64,000 bases of DNA. Origin: Tanticharoenia sakaeratensis NBRC 103193 (GTDB lineage: Bacteria > Pseudomonadota > Alphaproteobacteria > Acetobacterales > Acetobacteraceae). Where the stretch lies: the NCBI RefSeq assembly GCF_000963885.1, contig NZ_BALE01000038.1, positions 1 to 64,000 on the forward strand, in the 5' to 3' direction. Below the pieces are notes generated by a model. The model was not told where the DNA came from. It saw only the letters and a program-made list of their open reading frames with translations, and ran no database searches. How positions within the stretch are numbered: position 1 is the stretch's first letter; the number at the start of each line of letters is the position of its first letter. Shown piece by piece: positions 24,858-35,398 of the stretch. The translations under genes and the position numbers were made by a program.

Positions 24858-25050
24858 AGGCGCCACATGTGCGAATTGACGGCGGGCTTCCCCACTGACA
24901 GCGCGCATATGGCCAAATCCGTGACGCCGCGCAAGACTTTCGGCGAGGATTACCGCATGATTCGTCAGGTCGTCCGGCAATTATTCAACCAGATTGCCTC
25001 GAGGTCACGGACCTGCTACCTGAGGTTGTAATCCTTGGGAGATCGAGGTC

Positions 25051-25335
25051 ATGAATGTCTCGCAGGCCGGCCCCTCCATCCCGACTGCATCTGTAGATAC
25101 GACGCCGTCGCAAACGGTCTCGACGACAGGACGCTCTGCCACTGCAAGCACAGCGAGCAGCCCGGTGCGACTTCTCAATCCTGACCCCAAAATCGATCCG
25201 GCTCTCGGGATCGTCGTTACCAGCTATTATTCGCAGGATGGGGCGCTGTCCTACCAATATCCGACGAAGACTGCCCTCGCGCACTACGCCGTTTATGGCT
25301 TGCCAAACTCTGCCACCAGCGCGTCGGGCACCTGA
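25051..25335 (+). CDS. small hypothetical protein, weakly FlaG-like
   Basis: The 94-aa product is low in complexity for its first 40 residues (Ser/Thr/Ala/Pro rich) and then has a compact segment: NPDPKIDPALGIVVTSYYS followed by QDGALSYQYPT and an ALAHYAVYG helix. The pattern of D-x-x-LG-x-VV, a D-G turn, a YP and a terminal helix vaguely recalls FlaG-type flagellar proteins, but no flagellar genes are nearby and I would not assign a function. GAGGTC precedes the ATG. Its stop touches the dnaE stop (25335/25336) in a convergent arrangement. Confidence 0.6.
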   Translation: MNVSQAGPSIPTASVDTTPSQTVSTTGRSATASTASSPVRLLNPDPKIDPALGIVVTSYYSQDGALSYQYPTKTALAHYAVYGLPNSATSASGT

Positions 25336-28300
25336 TCAGCGGTGCTCGATCCGGCCGACGCCGGACAGGATGCGCATGCGTTCGCCAAGTCGCGGCGTGA
25401 CCCGATAACGATCCGTCAACGTGATTTCCACCTGCCGCCGGTCCTCGATCGTCGGAAGCAGCACAATCCGCCCGCGCCCGCCCTGCTCGTCGCGCAGCAT
25501 GTCCTGAATGGACGAGATCGCGGCCGCGTCATCGATCCACACCCGCAGCTCGCCCTCGGCTTCCGCCGCCGCCCGCTCAAGATCGCAGACATCCTGGGCG
25601 GTGATGCGCAGCGCGTCTCCGTCGATCTTGAGCTCCGCCGAGACCAGTACGGCATGGCCCGCGACCAGCAGCTCGCGTGATCTCATCAGAACTTCGGAAA
25701 AAAGGGTGACTTCACATCCACCGGTCCGATCCGACAGACGAAGCCAGGCCATCTTGCTGCCGCTGCGGGTCGGGCGTTCCTTACGGTCGACCACGCAGCC
25801 CGCGATCTTGACCCGGACCGCGCCTGACCGGGCGCTCGCTTCGAGCTGGGCGGACTCGACAACCTGCAGTCGCCGCAAAAGCGGACGATAGGCATCGAGC
25901 GGATGTCCGGTCATATGAAACCCGATCGCTTCCGCTTCCGCGGCCAGGCGCTCGAATGCCGGCCATGGCGAAACATCCGCAAGCCGCAGAGGCTCAGGCG
26001 CACCAGCACCGCCGAACAGTCCGATCTGGCCGGATGCCGCCTCCTGCGCCTGGGACTGCGCACGTCGCAAAACGGTCTCGCTGCTCGCAAAGACCGTATG
26101 TCGGTCCGCAACAAGACTGTCGAAAGCCCCTGCTTTTGCGAGATTTTCCATCTGCATCTTGTTGAGCTGGCGCGCATCGCAGCGTGAGGCAAAGTCGACG
26201 AGATCGCGAAACGGCGTATCGCCCCGCGCCGCCACCAGCGCTTCCATGGCACCAAATCCGACGCGCTTCACGGCCGCCAGTGCGTAGCGGATGCCATAGG
26301 TGCCGTCAGGCTGCTGTTCGACGGCAAAGTCGGCTTCCGAGCGATTGACGTCGACCGGAAGCACCGGAATACCGAGACGCGCCGCTTCCTGGCACAAGGC
26401 CGCCAGCTTGTCCGTCTTTTCGCGTGCGAGCGACATGCAGGCCGCAATGAACGCGACGGGATGGTTCGCCTTCATCCAGGCTGTCTGGTAGGAAACAAGC
26501 GCATAGGCTGCGGCATGCGACTTGTTGAATCCATAGTCCGCGAAGCGGGCCATGAGATCGAACACTTCCTCGGCCTTGTCCGCCGGAATGCCGCGCGCGG
26601 TTGCACCGTCCACGAAGATCTTGCGCTGCTTCTCCATTTCGGAAGCGATCTTCTTGCCCATCGCACGTCGCAGCAGGTCAGCGCCGCCGAGGCTGTAGCC
26701 CGCCATCTTCTGGGCGATCTGCATGACCTGCTCCTGGTAGACCATGATGCCATAGGTCTCTTCCAGGATCGGGCGGATCTCCTCATGTGGAGGTGCCCAC
26801 GCCTCGCCATGTTTGCGACGGCAGTAATCAGGGATGTTCGCCATCGGGCCCGGCCGATACAGCGAAACGCCGGCGATCAGATCCTCAAGGCGGCTGGCAC
26901 CCATCTGCTTGAGCATGTCGCGCATGCCCGCACCTTCGAACTGGAACACGCCGGCGGTATCACCACGTGCAAGCATGTCGAAGGTCTTTTTGTCGTCTAA
27001 GGGCAACGTTGAGAGATCAACCTCAATTCCTTGTTGTTGCAGGAATTTCAGGCCGCGCTTCAGAATGGTCAGCGTGGTCAGACCCAGGAAGTCGAATTTG
27101 ACGAGCCCGGCCTGCTCGACGAACTTCATGTTGTATTGCGTGACCAGCATGTCGCTCTTGGGGTCACGATAGAGCGGCACGAGTTCGACCAGCTTGCGAT
27201 CACCGATCACGACGCCCGCGGCGTGCGTCGATGCGTGTCGGTACAGCCCTTCGAGCTGAAGTGCGATTTCCATCAGGCGACGAAGCGCTTCGTCGGACTC
27301 GCGCATTTCCTGCAGCTTCGGCTCGCCCGCGATGGCCTGCGCGAGCGTCACCGGTTTGGCCGGATTGTTCGGAATGAGTTCGGCCACGCGATTGACCATG
27401 CCGAACGGCAGGCCGAGAACGCGCCCCACGTCGCGCACGGCCGCACGCGCCTGCAGTTTTCCGAACGTGATGATCTGGGCCACGCGATCCGCGCCGTATT
27501 CGCCGCGCACGTATCGAATGACCTCGTCCCGCCGGTCCTGGCAGAAATCGATATCGAAGTCCGGCATCGACACGCGTTCCGGATTCAGGAAGCGCTCGAA
27601 CAGCAAGCCGAACGGGATCGGGTCGATATCCGTGATGGTCAGCGCCCATGCGACCAGCGATCCCGCACCCGAGCCGCGACCCGGCCCCACGGGAATATCG
27701 TTGGCCTTGGCCCACTGGATGAAGTCGGCCACGATGAGGAAGTAACCGGGAAAGCCCATGCCTGCGATGATGCCGAGCTCGGTCTCCAGACGCTCGCCAT
27801 AAACCGTGCGGGTCGCCTCGTCGGCACTGAGCTTGTCCAGTCGCGCCTTGAGGCCATCGCGGGCCATCGTGCGCAGCGTCTCTTCCTCGGTCGCGCCGTC
27901 ATGGACCTTCGGGCAGATCGGCAGCAGCGGCTTGCGTCCCTGCACCATGACGGCGCAGCGCTTCGCGATCGCGATCGTGTTGTCGCATGCTTCCGGAATA
28001 TCGGCGAACAAGGCCCGCATCGCATCCGGCGGCTTGAACCAGTGCTCCGCCGTCACACGACGGCGGTCCTGCTCCGCCATGGTCCGGCCCTGTGCAATGC
28101 AGAGCAGCGCATCATGCGCTTCGTGCATCGATGGCGTCGGGAAGAAGCATTCATTGGTGGCAACGATCGGCAGGCCCGCCTGGTCGGCCAGTGCGATCAA
28201 GCCAGGCTCGACCGCACGCTCGGACGCCAGCCCATGCCGCTGGATCTCGATCGCGCACCGTCCGGGAAAAGCGGCGGCCACCTGTGCAAGCCAGGCTCGT

Positions 28301-28755
28301 GCAGCATTCTCCTGCCCTTCGGCCAGACGCTGGAACAGTGGCCCGCCCGTCCCGCCCGTCAACAGGAACAGCCCCGCGCTCCGGGCGCACAGCACGTCCA
28401 GCGAAACCACGGGATCGCCCGGATCGCTGCCCATGAAACCTTCGGTCGAGAGCCACTGAAGGTTGGCCAGACCTTCCTCACTCTGGGCCAGAACAACCAC
28501 GGGCTCGGACGGCACACCCGGCTTGTCCGTGACAGGAGGAAGCGCGATCTGACACCCGATGATCGGCTGAACGCCGTTCTGACTGCAATACTGGGAAAAC
28601 TCGAGCGCACCGAACAGATTGCCGCTGTCCGTCAGGCCGACTGCCGGCATGCCGAGTTCGGCTGCCCGCTTGGCAAGGTCGGCAACACGAATCGCGCCCT
28701 GGCTCAGTGAGTAGGCGGAGTGGTTACGCAGATGGATGAAGTCGGCATGGCTCAT
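25336..28755 (-). CDS. dnaE: DNA polymerase III subunit alpha
   Basis: DnaE is the replicative polymerase catalytic subunit. The 1139-aa protein has an N-terminal PHP domain beginning FIHLRNHSAYSL. The catalytic aspartates lie in PDFDIDF at about 398-402 with the third near residue 553 (KFDFLG). The helix-hairpin-helix region and a C-terminal OB domain (VRVKIAGCVVDRKERPTR) follow. It follows the CBS/BON gene on the same strand, at the end of the birA-to-dnaE run. No strong ribosome site precedes the ATG. The long open frame on the opposite strand is a shadow. Confidence 0.97.
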   Translation of the reverse strand: MSHADFIHLRNHSAYSLSQGAIRVADLAKRAAELGMPAVGLTDSGNLFGALEFSQYCSQNGVQPIIGCQIALPPVTDKPGVPSEPVVVLAQSEEGLANLQWLSTEGFMGSDPGDPVVSLDVLCARSAGLFLLTGGTGGPLFQRLAEGQENAARAWLAQVAAAFPGRCAIEIQRHGLASERAVEPGLIALADQAGLPIVATNECFFPTPSMHEAHDALLCIAQGRTMAEQDRRRVTAEHWFKPPDAMRALFADIPEACDNTIAIAKRCAVMVQGRKPLLPICPKVHDGATEEETLRTMARDGLKARLDKLSADEATRTVYGERLETELGIIAGMGFPGYFLIVADFIQWAKANDIPVGPGRGSGAGSLVAWALTITDIDPIPFGLLFERFLNPERVSMPDFDIDFCQDRRDEVIRYVRGEYGADRVAQIITFGKLQARAAVRDVGRVLGLPFGMVNRVAELIPNNPAKPVTLAQAIAGEPKLQEMRESDEALRRLMEIALQLEGLYRHASTHAAGVVIGDRKLVELVPLYRDPKSDMLVTQYNMKFVEQAGLVKFDFLGLTTLTILKRGLKFLQQQGIEVDLSTLPLDDKKTFDMLARGDTAGVFQFEGAGMRDMLKQMGASRLEDLIAGVSLYRPGPMANIPDYCRRKHGEAWAPPHEEIRPILEETYGIMVYQEQVMQIAQKMAGYSLGGADLLRRAMGKKIASEMEKQRKIFVDGATARGIPADKAEEVFDLMARFADYGFNKSHAAAYALVSYQTAWMKANHPVAFIAACMSLAREKTDKLAALCQEAARLGIPVLPVDVNRSEADFAVEQQPDGTYGIRYALAAVKRVGFGAMEALVAARGDTPFRDLVDFASRCDARQLNKMQMENLAKAGAFDSLVADRHTVFASSETVLRRAQSQAQEAASGQIGLFGGAGAPEPLRLADVSPWPAFERLAAEAEAIGFHMTGHPLDAYRPLLRRLQVVESAQLEASARSGAVRVKIAGCVVDRKERPTRSGSKMAWLRLSDRTGGCEVTLFSEVLMRSRELLVAGHAVLVSAELKIDGDALRITAQDVCDLERAAAEAEGELRVWIDDAAAISSIQDMLRDEQGGRGRIVLLPTIEDRRQVEITLTDRYRVTPRLGERMRILSGVGRIEHR

Positions 28756-28788
28756 GAGGCATGGTTTATCACGCCACGGCGGAGTCGT

Positions 28789-29568
28789 TCAGGAGGCTTC
28801 CTCGTCATCGCCGGTTTCCCGAAACCACTGGGCTGCTGTCTCGCGGCTCGGGGGCGGATTGATACCGGCATCGATGTCGGCCGCGCGCGCATACCCAAGC
28901 CCGTTCTGAAGGAAGACCCGGTCGAGGCGCACGGCCTTGACCCCCGGCAAACCGGTCGCCATGGCGCGAAGACCATCCAGATCCGCTTCGTCCCGCGCCT
29001 CGCCGGTGAAGGTCACGTTGCCCGCCTGACACGTGACTTTCACATCGTGCGGCGCCCAGCGTTCGGACGACAGGCGCTGCGTGATCCGATCGACGATCTC
29101 CTGATCCGCCATCGGCGCTCCGGCGTCCGCCAATCGGTCACGCAAGGCCCGCACGATATCGCGCCGGGAAATGATACCGACCAGCCGATCTCCATCGACC
29201 ACCGTGACCCGCCGGATGCCTTGCGTCTGCATCTTGGCCACAACGTCGACCAGCGTATCGTCAGGGGCGACCGATTCCACGCTCTTCGTCATGACGGCGG
29301 AAACATGCCGTCCATGCAGCCGCGCGTAACGCTCGGCCCGGCGCTCGCGCGACATGCGGAACCAGAACCCGCCTTCATCGCCGCCGGTGCCCAGTTCGGA
29401 CCGACGGAGCAGATCGCCTTCGGTGAGGATTCCAACCAGACGGCCATGGGCATCGCAGACCGGAAGACCCGTGATTCGTTTGGTCAGCAACAGATCGATC
29501 GCTGTCAGAAGGTCGGTATCCGGTGTCGTCGTGACGACATCGCTCGTCATCAGATCCCTGGCCAGCAT
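28789..29568 (-). CDS. CBS-pair and BON domain protein
   Basis: The 259-aa product has two CBS domains (about residues 1-60 and 88-145, including VTTTPDTDLLTAIDLLL and ITGLPVCDAHGRLVGILTEGD). A C-terminal BON-like domain follows (about 160-225, with VTCQAGNVTFTGEARDEADL). CBS pairs bind adenosine nucleotides; BON domains often associate with membranes. The role is therefore probably sensing or regulatory, not enzymatic. GGGAGG lies just before the ATG at 29568, which decides the start. The gene sits between lolD and dnaE in the long operon. Confidence 0.85.
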   Translation of the reverse strand: MLARDLMTSDVVTTTPDTDLLTAIDLLLTKRITGLPVCDAHGRLVGILTEGDLLRRSELGTGGDEGGFWFRMSRERRAERYARLHGRHVSAVMTKSVESVAPDDTLVDVVAKMQTQGIRRVTVVDGDRLVGIISRRDIVRALRDRLADAGAPMADQEIVDRITQRLSSERWAPHDVKVTCQAGNVTFTGEARDEADLDGLRAMATGLPGVKAVRLDRVFLQNGLGYARAADIDAGINPPPSRETAAQWFRETGDDEEAS

Positions 29569-29602
29569 TCTGCCCTCCCTTCCCGACATGAGGCGGTCCG
29601 TT

Positions 29603-30298
29603 CTAGAGCGCCACGATCATTCCGTCTCGCAACGTTACCACCCGGTCCATCCGGGCTGCGAGCGCATCGTTATGCGTGGCGATCAAAGCTGCCACCCCGT
29701 CCGATCGAACGGTGCGTACCAGTTCGTCGAACACGACGTCCGATGTATGAACGTCGAGATTGCCGGTCGGCTCGTCAGCCAGAAGCAGACGCGGCGCGTT
29801 GGCCAATGCACGCGCGATGGCGGTCCGCTGCTGCTCGCCGCCCGACAGCTTGCCCGGCATCTGCGTCAGTCGGTGCGCCAGACCGAACCGGCTCAGCAGA
29901 TCGTCAGCGCGTGCACGCGCGACCGCGGGCAAAACACCTGCGATCAGCTGCGGGAGCATGACGTTCTCGCGCGCCGTGAATTCCGCCAGCAGATGGTGGA
30001 ACTGGTATACGAAGCCGATCTCGTCCCGCCGAACAGCCGTCCTCGCCAGATCGGACAGCCCATGCACGTCGCGAGTGCCAATCGAGATCGCCCCGGAATC
30101 GGGTGATTCGAGCAGTCCCGCCAGATGAAGCAGTGTCGATTTACCGGTCCCGGACGGCGCCACAAGGGCCACGAGTTCTCCTGCGCGAATATCGAGGTCG
30201 ACGCCGCGGAGGATGTCGAGCCAACCTTCGCCCGAACGGAAGCGCCGGGAGACGCCGCGCATCGACAGCGCAACGTCCTGCGGCGAATGCTCACTCAT
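29603..30298 (-). CDS. lolD: lipoprotein-releasing ABC transporter ATP-binding protein
   Basis: LolD powers extraction of outer-membrane lipoproteins from the inner membrane and their transfer to LolA. The 231-aa ATPase has Walker [10 protein letters not shown] near residues 46-54, the signature LSGGEQQR and Walker [13 protein letters not shown]. The start at 30298 overlaps the permease stop by 8 bases. The 25 additional open codons upstream lie inside lolC and are not used. A LolD rather than generic MacB-type role follows from the adjacent permease. Confidence 0.93.
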   Translation of the reverse strand: MSEHSPQDVALSMRGVSRRFRSGEGWLDILRGVDLDIRAGELVALVAPSGTGKSTLLHLAGLLESPDSGAISIGTRDVHGLSDLARTAVRRDEIGFVYQFHHLLAEFTARENVMLPQLIAGVLPAVARARADDLLSRFGLAHRLTQMPGKLSGGEQQRTAIARALANAPRLLLADEPTGNLDVHTSDVVFDELVRTVRSDGVAALIATHNDALAARMDRVVTLRDGMIVAL

Positions 30299-31538
30299 GA
30301 CGCAGCGCCTCGATCGGGTCGGTCTTCGCCGCGCGCCACGACGGATACAGCGTTGCGAGCAGTGACAGGGCAAGTGCGAGCAGCACGACTTCGATCACCT
30401 GTCCCCAGATCAGCTTCTCGGGCAGATGTTCGAGATAATAGACCTGCGGGTTGAACACCTGCGCGCCTGTGATGTGCTCCACAGCCGTCTGGATGCGCCG
30501 GATATTCACGCAGAACACGACGCCGATCAGGGTGCCAGCGACCGTCCCGACGATGCCGACGAAAGCGCCGCACATCAGGAAAATCCGCATGACGGCTCCC
30601 CGGCTCGCACCGAGCGTGCGCAGTACCGCCACGTCGCGCGTCTTGTCCTTCACCATCATGATCAGGGACGAGATCACGTTGAACGCCGCGACCACAATGA
30701 TGAGCGTCAGGATTAGAAACATCACATTCTGCTCGACCGTGACCGCACCAAGGAACGCGTTGTTCTGTTGCGTCCAGTCCAGGACCCGCAAACGCGGATC
30801 GTCCAGACGGCTCACAACCTCCCGCGTGACCGGTTGCACGGCAAGGGGATCGGCCGTCGAGATCTGGATGAGCGACACCGCATCCGGCATCATGAGGAAC
30901 TTCTGGGCGCTCTCAAGCGGCATCAACACGACCGAACTGTCGTAGTCGTTTACGCCGGCGTCGAAGATGGCCACGACATGATAGGTCCGGATCCGCGGCA
31001 TGGTGCCGAACGGCGTGGCCTGCCCGTTGGGCGACAGCAGCGTCAGTGACGAGCCAACACTCAGACCCGCGTGAGCGGCGAGCGATTCACCAACGGCGAT
31101 CGCGTCATCGCCATGGAAATCGGCAAGAGTACCCGCCTCGATACCCGAACTGATTGCCGTGAATTTTTGCAGGTCAGCTGGCGCGATGCCCCGCGCTTCA
31201 GCACCCGAGGAGTAGGACCCGGCCTGAATCAGCACGGTTCCTTCCGCGATCGGCAGCACCTTGGTGACGCCCGGCACCTGACGGATGGCGGCCACCGTAT
31301 CGCCGTAGTTCTCGATCGGACGACCATAGGCAAACACGCTGAGGTCGCCATTCAACCCCAGGATGCGGCTCATGAGATCGGCCTTGAAGCCGTTCATCAC
31401 CGCCATGACGATGATGAGCGTCGCAACGCCAAGCGCGATGCCGATCAGCGAAAAGATCGCGATGATCGACACGAACCGTTCGCCGCGCCGTGCGCGCAGG
31501 TAGCGCCCGGCGACTGTCCGCTCGAAACGGCCGAACAT
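30291..31538 (-). CDS. lolC: lipoprotein-releasing ABC transporter permease (LolC/LolE type)
   Basis: This 415-aa inner-membrane permease has the N-terminal [18 protein letters not shown] motif, one transmembrane helix ([23 protein letters not shown]), a large periplasmic domain of about 200 residues and three C-terminal helices of the FtsX fold. Only one permease gene is present beside lolD, as in bacteria where a single LolF-type protein replaces the LolC/LolE pair. It overlaps proS by one base (TGATG) and lolD by eight, so all three are translationally coupled. Confidence 0.92.
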   Translation of the reverse strand: MFGRFERTVAGRYLRARRGERFVSIIAIFSLIGIALGVATLIIVMAVMNGFKADLMSRILGLNGDLSVFAYGRPIENYGDTVAAIRQVPGVTKVLPIAEGTVLIQAGSYSSGAEARGIAPADLQKFTAISSGIEAGTLADFHGDDAIAVGESLAAHAGLSVGSSLTLLSPNGQATPFGTMPRIRTYHVVAIFDAGVNDYDSSVVLMPLESAQKFLMMPDAVSLIQISTADPLAVQPVTREVVSRLDDPRLRVLDWTQQNNAFLGAVTVEQNVMFLILTLIIVVAAFNVISSLIMMVKDKTRDVAVLRTLGASRGAVMRIFLMCGAFVGIVGTVAGTLIGVVFCVNIRRIQTAVEHITGAQVFNPQVYYLEHLPEKLIWGQVIEVVLLALALSLLATLYPSWRAAKTDPIEALRHE

Positions 31539-32857
31539 CAGGTTCCGGAAGCAATCAGGGCGAGCGCCTCGTCGAGCGACATCTCGGACCGCTCGCCGGT
31601 CGCACGGCGCTTGACCTCGACCCGGCCGGCCGCAGCCCCACGAGGTCCCACGATCAGCTGCAGCGGATGGCCCATCAGGTCCGCGTCATTGAACTTCACC
31701 CCGGCCCGGTCCGCGCGATCGTCATAGACCAATGCGTCGGGAGCCGAAGCATACAGCGTCTCGCAAATGGCATCCGTCGCCTGATCGCCGGGCTTGAGGT
31801 TCAGGATCGCCGCACGCCACGGTGCCACCTGCTCCGGCCAGATGATGCCGGCGTCGTCATGGCTCGCCTCGATGATGGCCCCCACGAGACGCGAGATGCC
31901 CACGCCGTACGATCCCATCTGCGGGAAGAACGGCGCGCCATCGGCACCGCTGACCGAGATGCCCATCGACTCGGTATATTTGGTGCCGAAATAGAAAATA
32001 TGCCCGACCTCGATTCCGCGCCCCTCGCGACGGCGCTCCGCCGGGACCGTCTCCCACTTCGTGGCGTCGTGCATTTCGTCGGTCGCGGCATAGCTTCCGG
32101 TAACGCGGCCAAAAAATGCCTCGAGGCTTGCCTCGTCATCGAGATCGACCGACTGCGCGAGCCAGTCCTGCTCTTCCAGTGACGCGTCGTAGAAAACGCC
32201 GCTTTCGCCGGTCGGTGCCAGGATCAGGAACTCGTGGCTCAGATCACCACCGATCGGCCCGGTATCGGCGACCATTGGCACGGCGCGAACGCCCATCCGC
32301 TGAAAGCTCCGGAGATAGGCCAGCATCTGGCGCCGGTAGCTCGCAACCGCTCCCTCGTAGGACGAATCGAAGCTGTAGGCATCCTTCATCAGGAACTCGC
32401 GCCCGCGCATGACGCCGAAGCGCGGCCGGATCTCGTCACGGAACTTCCACTGCACGTGGTACAGTGTCTGCGGCAGTTCCCGATATGATTTCACGGCGCC
32501 ACCGAACAGGTCGGTAATCATTTCCTCATTCGTCGGCCCATACAGCAGATCCCGCTCGTGGCGATCCCGGATCCGCAGCATCTCCGGTCCATACGCATCG
32601 TATCGACCGGACCGCTTCCACAACTCCGCCGACTGGAGCGTCGGCATCAGGACTTCCTGTGCGCCGATCCGGTCCTGCTCTTCGCGCACAATCCGGGCGA
32701 TGTTGTTGAGGACACGCAGGCCCGCCGGCAACCAGGCATAGATGCCCGATGCGGTCTGGCGGACCAGTCCCGCACGCAGCATGAGCCGGTGCGAGACGAT
32801 CTGCGCCTCGGCCGGGGTTTCCTTGAGCATCGGCTGAAACGCGCGAGACAGACGCAT
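31538..32857 (-). CDS. proS: prolyl-tRNA synthetase (short alphaproteobacterial type)
   Basis: ProS charges tRNA-Pro. At 439 aa it is the short form lacking the editing insertion domain found in the 570-aa E. coli type, as is usual in alphaproteobacteria. The class II motifs are visible: motif 2 region [26 protein letters not shown] and motif 3 [14 protein letters not shown]. The anticodon-binding domain occupies the last 100 residues. AGGAAG precedes the ATG. The gene lies between rnj and lolC. Because cis-editing is absent, Ala-tRNA-Pro clearance would need a free-standing ProX, not seen in this window. Confidence 0.96.
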   Translation of the reverse strand: MRLSRAFQPMLKETPAEAQIVSHRLMLRAGLVRQTASGIYAWLPAGLRVLNNIARIVREEQDRIGAQEVLMPTLQSAELWKRSGRYDAYGPEMLRIRDRHERDLLYGPTNEEMITDLFGGAVKSYRELPQTLYHVQWKFRDEIRPRFGVMRGREFLMKDAYSFDSSYEGAVASYRRQMLAYLRSFQRMGVRAVPMVADTGPIGGDLSHEFLILAPTGESGVFYDASLEEQDWLAQSVDLDDEASLEAFFGRVTGSYAATDEMHDATKWETVPAERRREGRGIEVGHIFYFGTKYTESMGISVSGADGAPFFPQMGSYGVGISRLVGAIIEASHDDAGIIWPEQVAPWRAAILNLKPGDQATDAICETLYASAPDALVYDDRADRAGVKFNDADLMGHPLQLIVGPRGAAAGRVEVKRRATGERSEMSLDEALALIASGT

Positions 32858-32893
32858 CGAACTTCCTGATCAGTCGGGTACGGGTAGGACGGC

Positions 32894-34552
32894 TTAGACG
32901 CGCAGCAGATGCACGTCTACCAGCGGACGCTTCTGCAGCTTGCGCCCGAGAGCACGACGCAGGGCGGTCTTGGCCGCATCGCGGAATGCACTGTCTTCCT
33001 GGCGCAACTCGTCCGGGATCTCGTCGATCGCATCCGCGAACTCTTCCGAAATCCGGATGCTCTCGGGATCTTCCGATTCCAGGAGACCCGGCGCACTGAT
33101 CTTGGGCTCGCCGATCACGTAGCCTTCGTCATCGACCGCGAAGCTGGCCAGAACCATGCCGTTGAACAGCATCTTGCGGCGTGCCGCGAGAACGCCGCCG
33201 GTCATCGGCAGCAGACGGCCGCCATCCAGCGCGAGCTGGCCGGTCGGTGCCGTATCGACGACCTCGGCCGTGCCAGGCGCCAGATTGAGCAGGTCGCCGT
33301 CTTCAAGCAGGACCGCTTCCGCACCGCACTCGCGCGCCAGTGCAGCATGCGCGGTCAGATGGCGCCACTCGCCGTGGGTCGGAACGCTCAGCTTCGGGCG
33401 CACGATCTGGTAGAGCGTCCGGATGTCCTCGCGTGTCGCATGTCCCGACGTGTGCACCATGGCATCGCGATCGGTAATGACATGCACGCCGCGCCGGGTC
33501 AGGTTGTCCTGCACAGCCATGACCGCCTGCTCGTTGCCGGGGATCATCCGGCTCGAATAGATGACGGTATCGCCCTGTCCCAGCGAGATGTTCGGGTGCG
33601 TATCGGATGCGATTCGCGACAAAGCCGAGCGCGGCTCGCCCTGGCTGCCGGTGATGATCATGACGAGGCTGTCGTCATCGATATCGGCGGCGTCCTGTTC
33701 GGTCAGGAACGGCGGCAGATCGGCAAGATAGCCGCACTCACGAGCGGCCGTCTCGAGATTGCGCAGCGAGCGCCCGACGATCATGACCTGTCGCCCGGCT
33801 GCCCGCGCAGCATGGGCGATGCTGTGAACACGCGCCACATTGCTCGCGAAGCACGTCACCGCCACGCGGCCCCTGATCTGGGAGATAACTTCCGTCAGTC
33901 CGTCGCGGACTTCAGCTTCGGAACCCGACTTGCCTTCTTTCAGCGCGTTCGTGCTGTCGCAGACCATGGCGAGCACGCCTTCATCGCCGACGGCACGGAA
34001 CGTATCGAGATCGGTCATCGGTCCGACCAGCGGCTCGGGATCGAGCTTCCAGTCACCGGTATGTACGATGATGCCATACGGTGTCCGCAGGACGACCGCC
34101 TGGGCTTCCGCGACCGAGTGGGTCACCGAAATGAACTGAAGCGCGAACGGCCCGACATCGAAGGAGGCGCCCGGCTGAATCGTATGGATGCGGACTTCGC
34201 GCGCCAGATGCGCCTCGCCCAGCTTGCGGCGCAGAACGGCTGCGGCGAACGGCGTCGCGTAGATCGGGCAGCGCAGCTGGGGCCACAGATGCGCCACGGC
34301 ACCCAAGTGATCCTCATGAGCGTGCGTGATCACGAGCCCGCACAGTGACTTCGCCCGATCGGCGATGAAGCTCGGGTCGGGCATCAGCACTTCGGCTTCC
34401 GGCGTATCGTTGCCGGAGAAACCGATGCCGCAATCGACGGCGAGCCAGGTCTCGCGACCGTTCTCGGTCAGGCGATAGAGATTGAAATTCATGCCGATCT
34501 CGCCTGTCCCGCCCAATGGCAGGAAGGCCAGACCGTTCTTCAGCTCGGACAT
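32894..34552 (-). CDS. rnj: ribonuclease J
   Basis: RNase J is a metallo-beta-lactamase/beta-CASP nuclease with 5'-exonuclease and endonuclease activity in mRNA decay and rRNA maturation. The 552-aa product has the zinc motif HAHEDH at residues 77-82, LPLGGTGEIGMN at the N-terminus, and the C-terminal HTSGHA beta-CASP motif. AAAGGAG immediately precedes the ATG, one of the best ribosome sites in the window. It follows coaX by 20 bases in the long operon. Confidence 0.95.
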   Translation of the reverse strand: MSELKNGLAFLPLGGTGEIGMNFNLYRLTENGRETWLAVDCGIGFSGNDTPEAEVLMPDPSFIADRAKSLCGLVITHAHEDHLGAVAHLWPQLRCPIYATPFAAAVLRRKLGEAHLAREVRIHTIQPGASFDVGPFALQFISVTHSVAEAQAVVLRTPYGIIVHTGDWKLDPEPLVGPMTDLDTFRAVGDEGVLAMVCDSTNALKEGKSGSEAEVRDGLTEVISQIRGRVAVTCFASNVARVHSIAHAARAAGRQVMIVGRSLRNLETAARECGYLADLPPFLTEQDAADIDDDSLVMIITGSQGEPRSALSRIASDTHPNISLGQGDTVIYSSRMIPGNEQAVMAVQDNLTRRGVHVITDRDAMVHTSGHATREDIRTLYQIVRPKLSVPTHGEWRHLTAHAALARECGAEAVLLEDGDLLNLAPGTAEVVDTAPTGQLALDGGRLLPMTGGVLAARRKMLFNGMVLASFAVDDEGYVIGEPKISAPGLLESEDPESIRISEEFADAIDEIPDELRQEDSAFRDAAKTALRRALGRKLQKRPLVDVHLLRV

Positions 34553-34572
34553 AAAAACTCCTTTGTTGTTTG

Positions 34573-35388
34573 TCAGTCTTGCAGGTCTGATTGCGGCACA
34601 TGGCCGGAAACACGGGCGTGACGCGAAGCATTGCGATCGGACAGCAGTCGCAGGCCATCGAGCGTCAGTTCAGGTGCAATATGGTCGAAGAGCGTCGTGC
34701 CTTCGGAAAACAGGGGCGCGAGGCCGCCTGTGGCGATAACCTTGGTTTCAGGGTCGAGTTCGTCGGTGATGCGGGCCACGATCCCCTCGATCAGCCCGAT
34801 ATATCCCCAGAAGACGCCGGACCGCATGGCCGTCGTCGTGCTGCGGCCGATCACGGACGAGGTGCGGCCCACGCTGATCCGCGGCAGCCGTGCTGCCGCC
34901 TGATGAAGGGCCTCGATCGAAAGATTGATACCCGGCGCGATGACACCGCCGATGAAGGCGCCACGCCGATCCACGACATCGAACGTCGTTGCCGTACCAA
35001 AATCGACGACGACGAGAGGTCCGCCGAACAGAACCTGCGCCGCAAGTCCGTTCAGGCGACGGTCAGCGCCCACCTCTTCCGGCTGGTTGACATCGATCGG
35101 GAAGCCCCAGTCCAGCGCCAAATTGGCGATGAGCGGCTCGATCTCGAACCATTGGCGGCACAGGCGGCGCAAATGATACAGCGCCGCCGGCACCACGGTC
35201 CCGATGATCGCGCGATCGACAACACGCGGATCGAGCCCGGCCCGCTCGATGAGGGCAAGCAGCCAGACCGCGTATTCATCGGCCGTGCGTTGATCGCTCG
35301 TGGAAATCCGCCACTCGCCGCGCCACGTCTCGCCGTCATGGATCGCAAAAACGACGTTGGTATTGCCGGCATCGACGACGAGGAGCAC
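34573..35388 (-). CDS. coaX: type III pantothenate kinase
   Basis: CoaX phosphorylates pantothenate, the first step of coenzyme A synthesis. It belongs to the ASKHA fold and is feedback-insensitive in known cases. The DAGNTN phosphate-binding motif begins at residue 6 from a GTG start at 35388, which is preceded by AAGGAC at good spacing. Other family motifs are GADRR (near residue 107) and FGTATTFD (about 128-135). An ATG 19 codons further upstream would lie inside birA and has no support. The gene lies 10 bases after birA. Confidence 0.93.
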   Translation of the reverse strand: MLLVVDAGNTNVVFAIHDGETWRGEWRISTSDQRTADEYAVWLLALIERAGLDPRVVDRAIIGTVVPAALYHLRRLCRQWFEIEPLIANLALDWGFPIDVNQPEEVGADRRLNGLAAQVLFGGPLVVVDFGTATTFDVVDRRGAFIGGVIAPGINLSIEALHQAAARLPRISVGRTSSVIGRSTTTAMRSGVFWGYIGLIEGIVARITDELDPETKVIATGGLAPLFSEGTTLFDHIAPELTLDGLRLLSDRNASRHARVSGHVPQSDLQD

Positions 35389-35398
35389 GTTTTGTCCT

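Noticed and set aside
27031-28710. 559-codon open frame opposite dnaE
   Set aside because: Antisense shadow of dnaE with His/Arg-rich unstructured composition.
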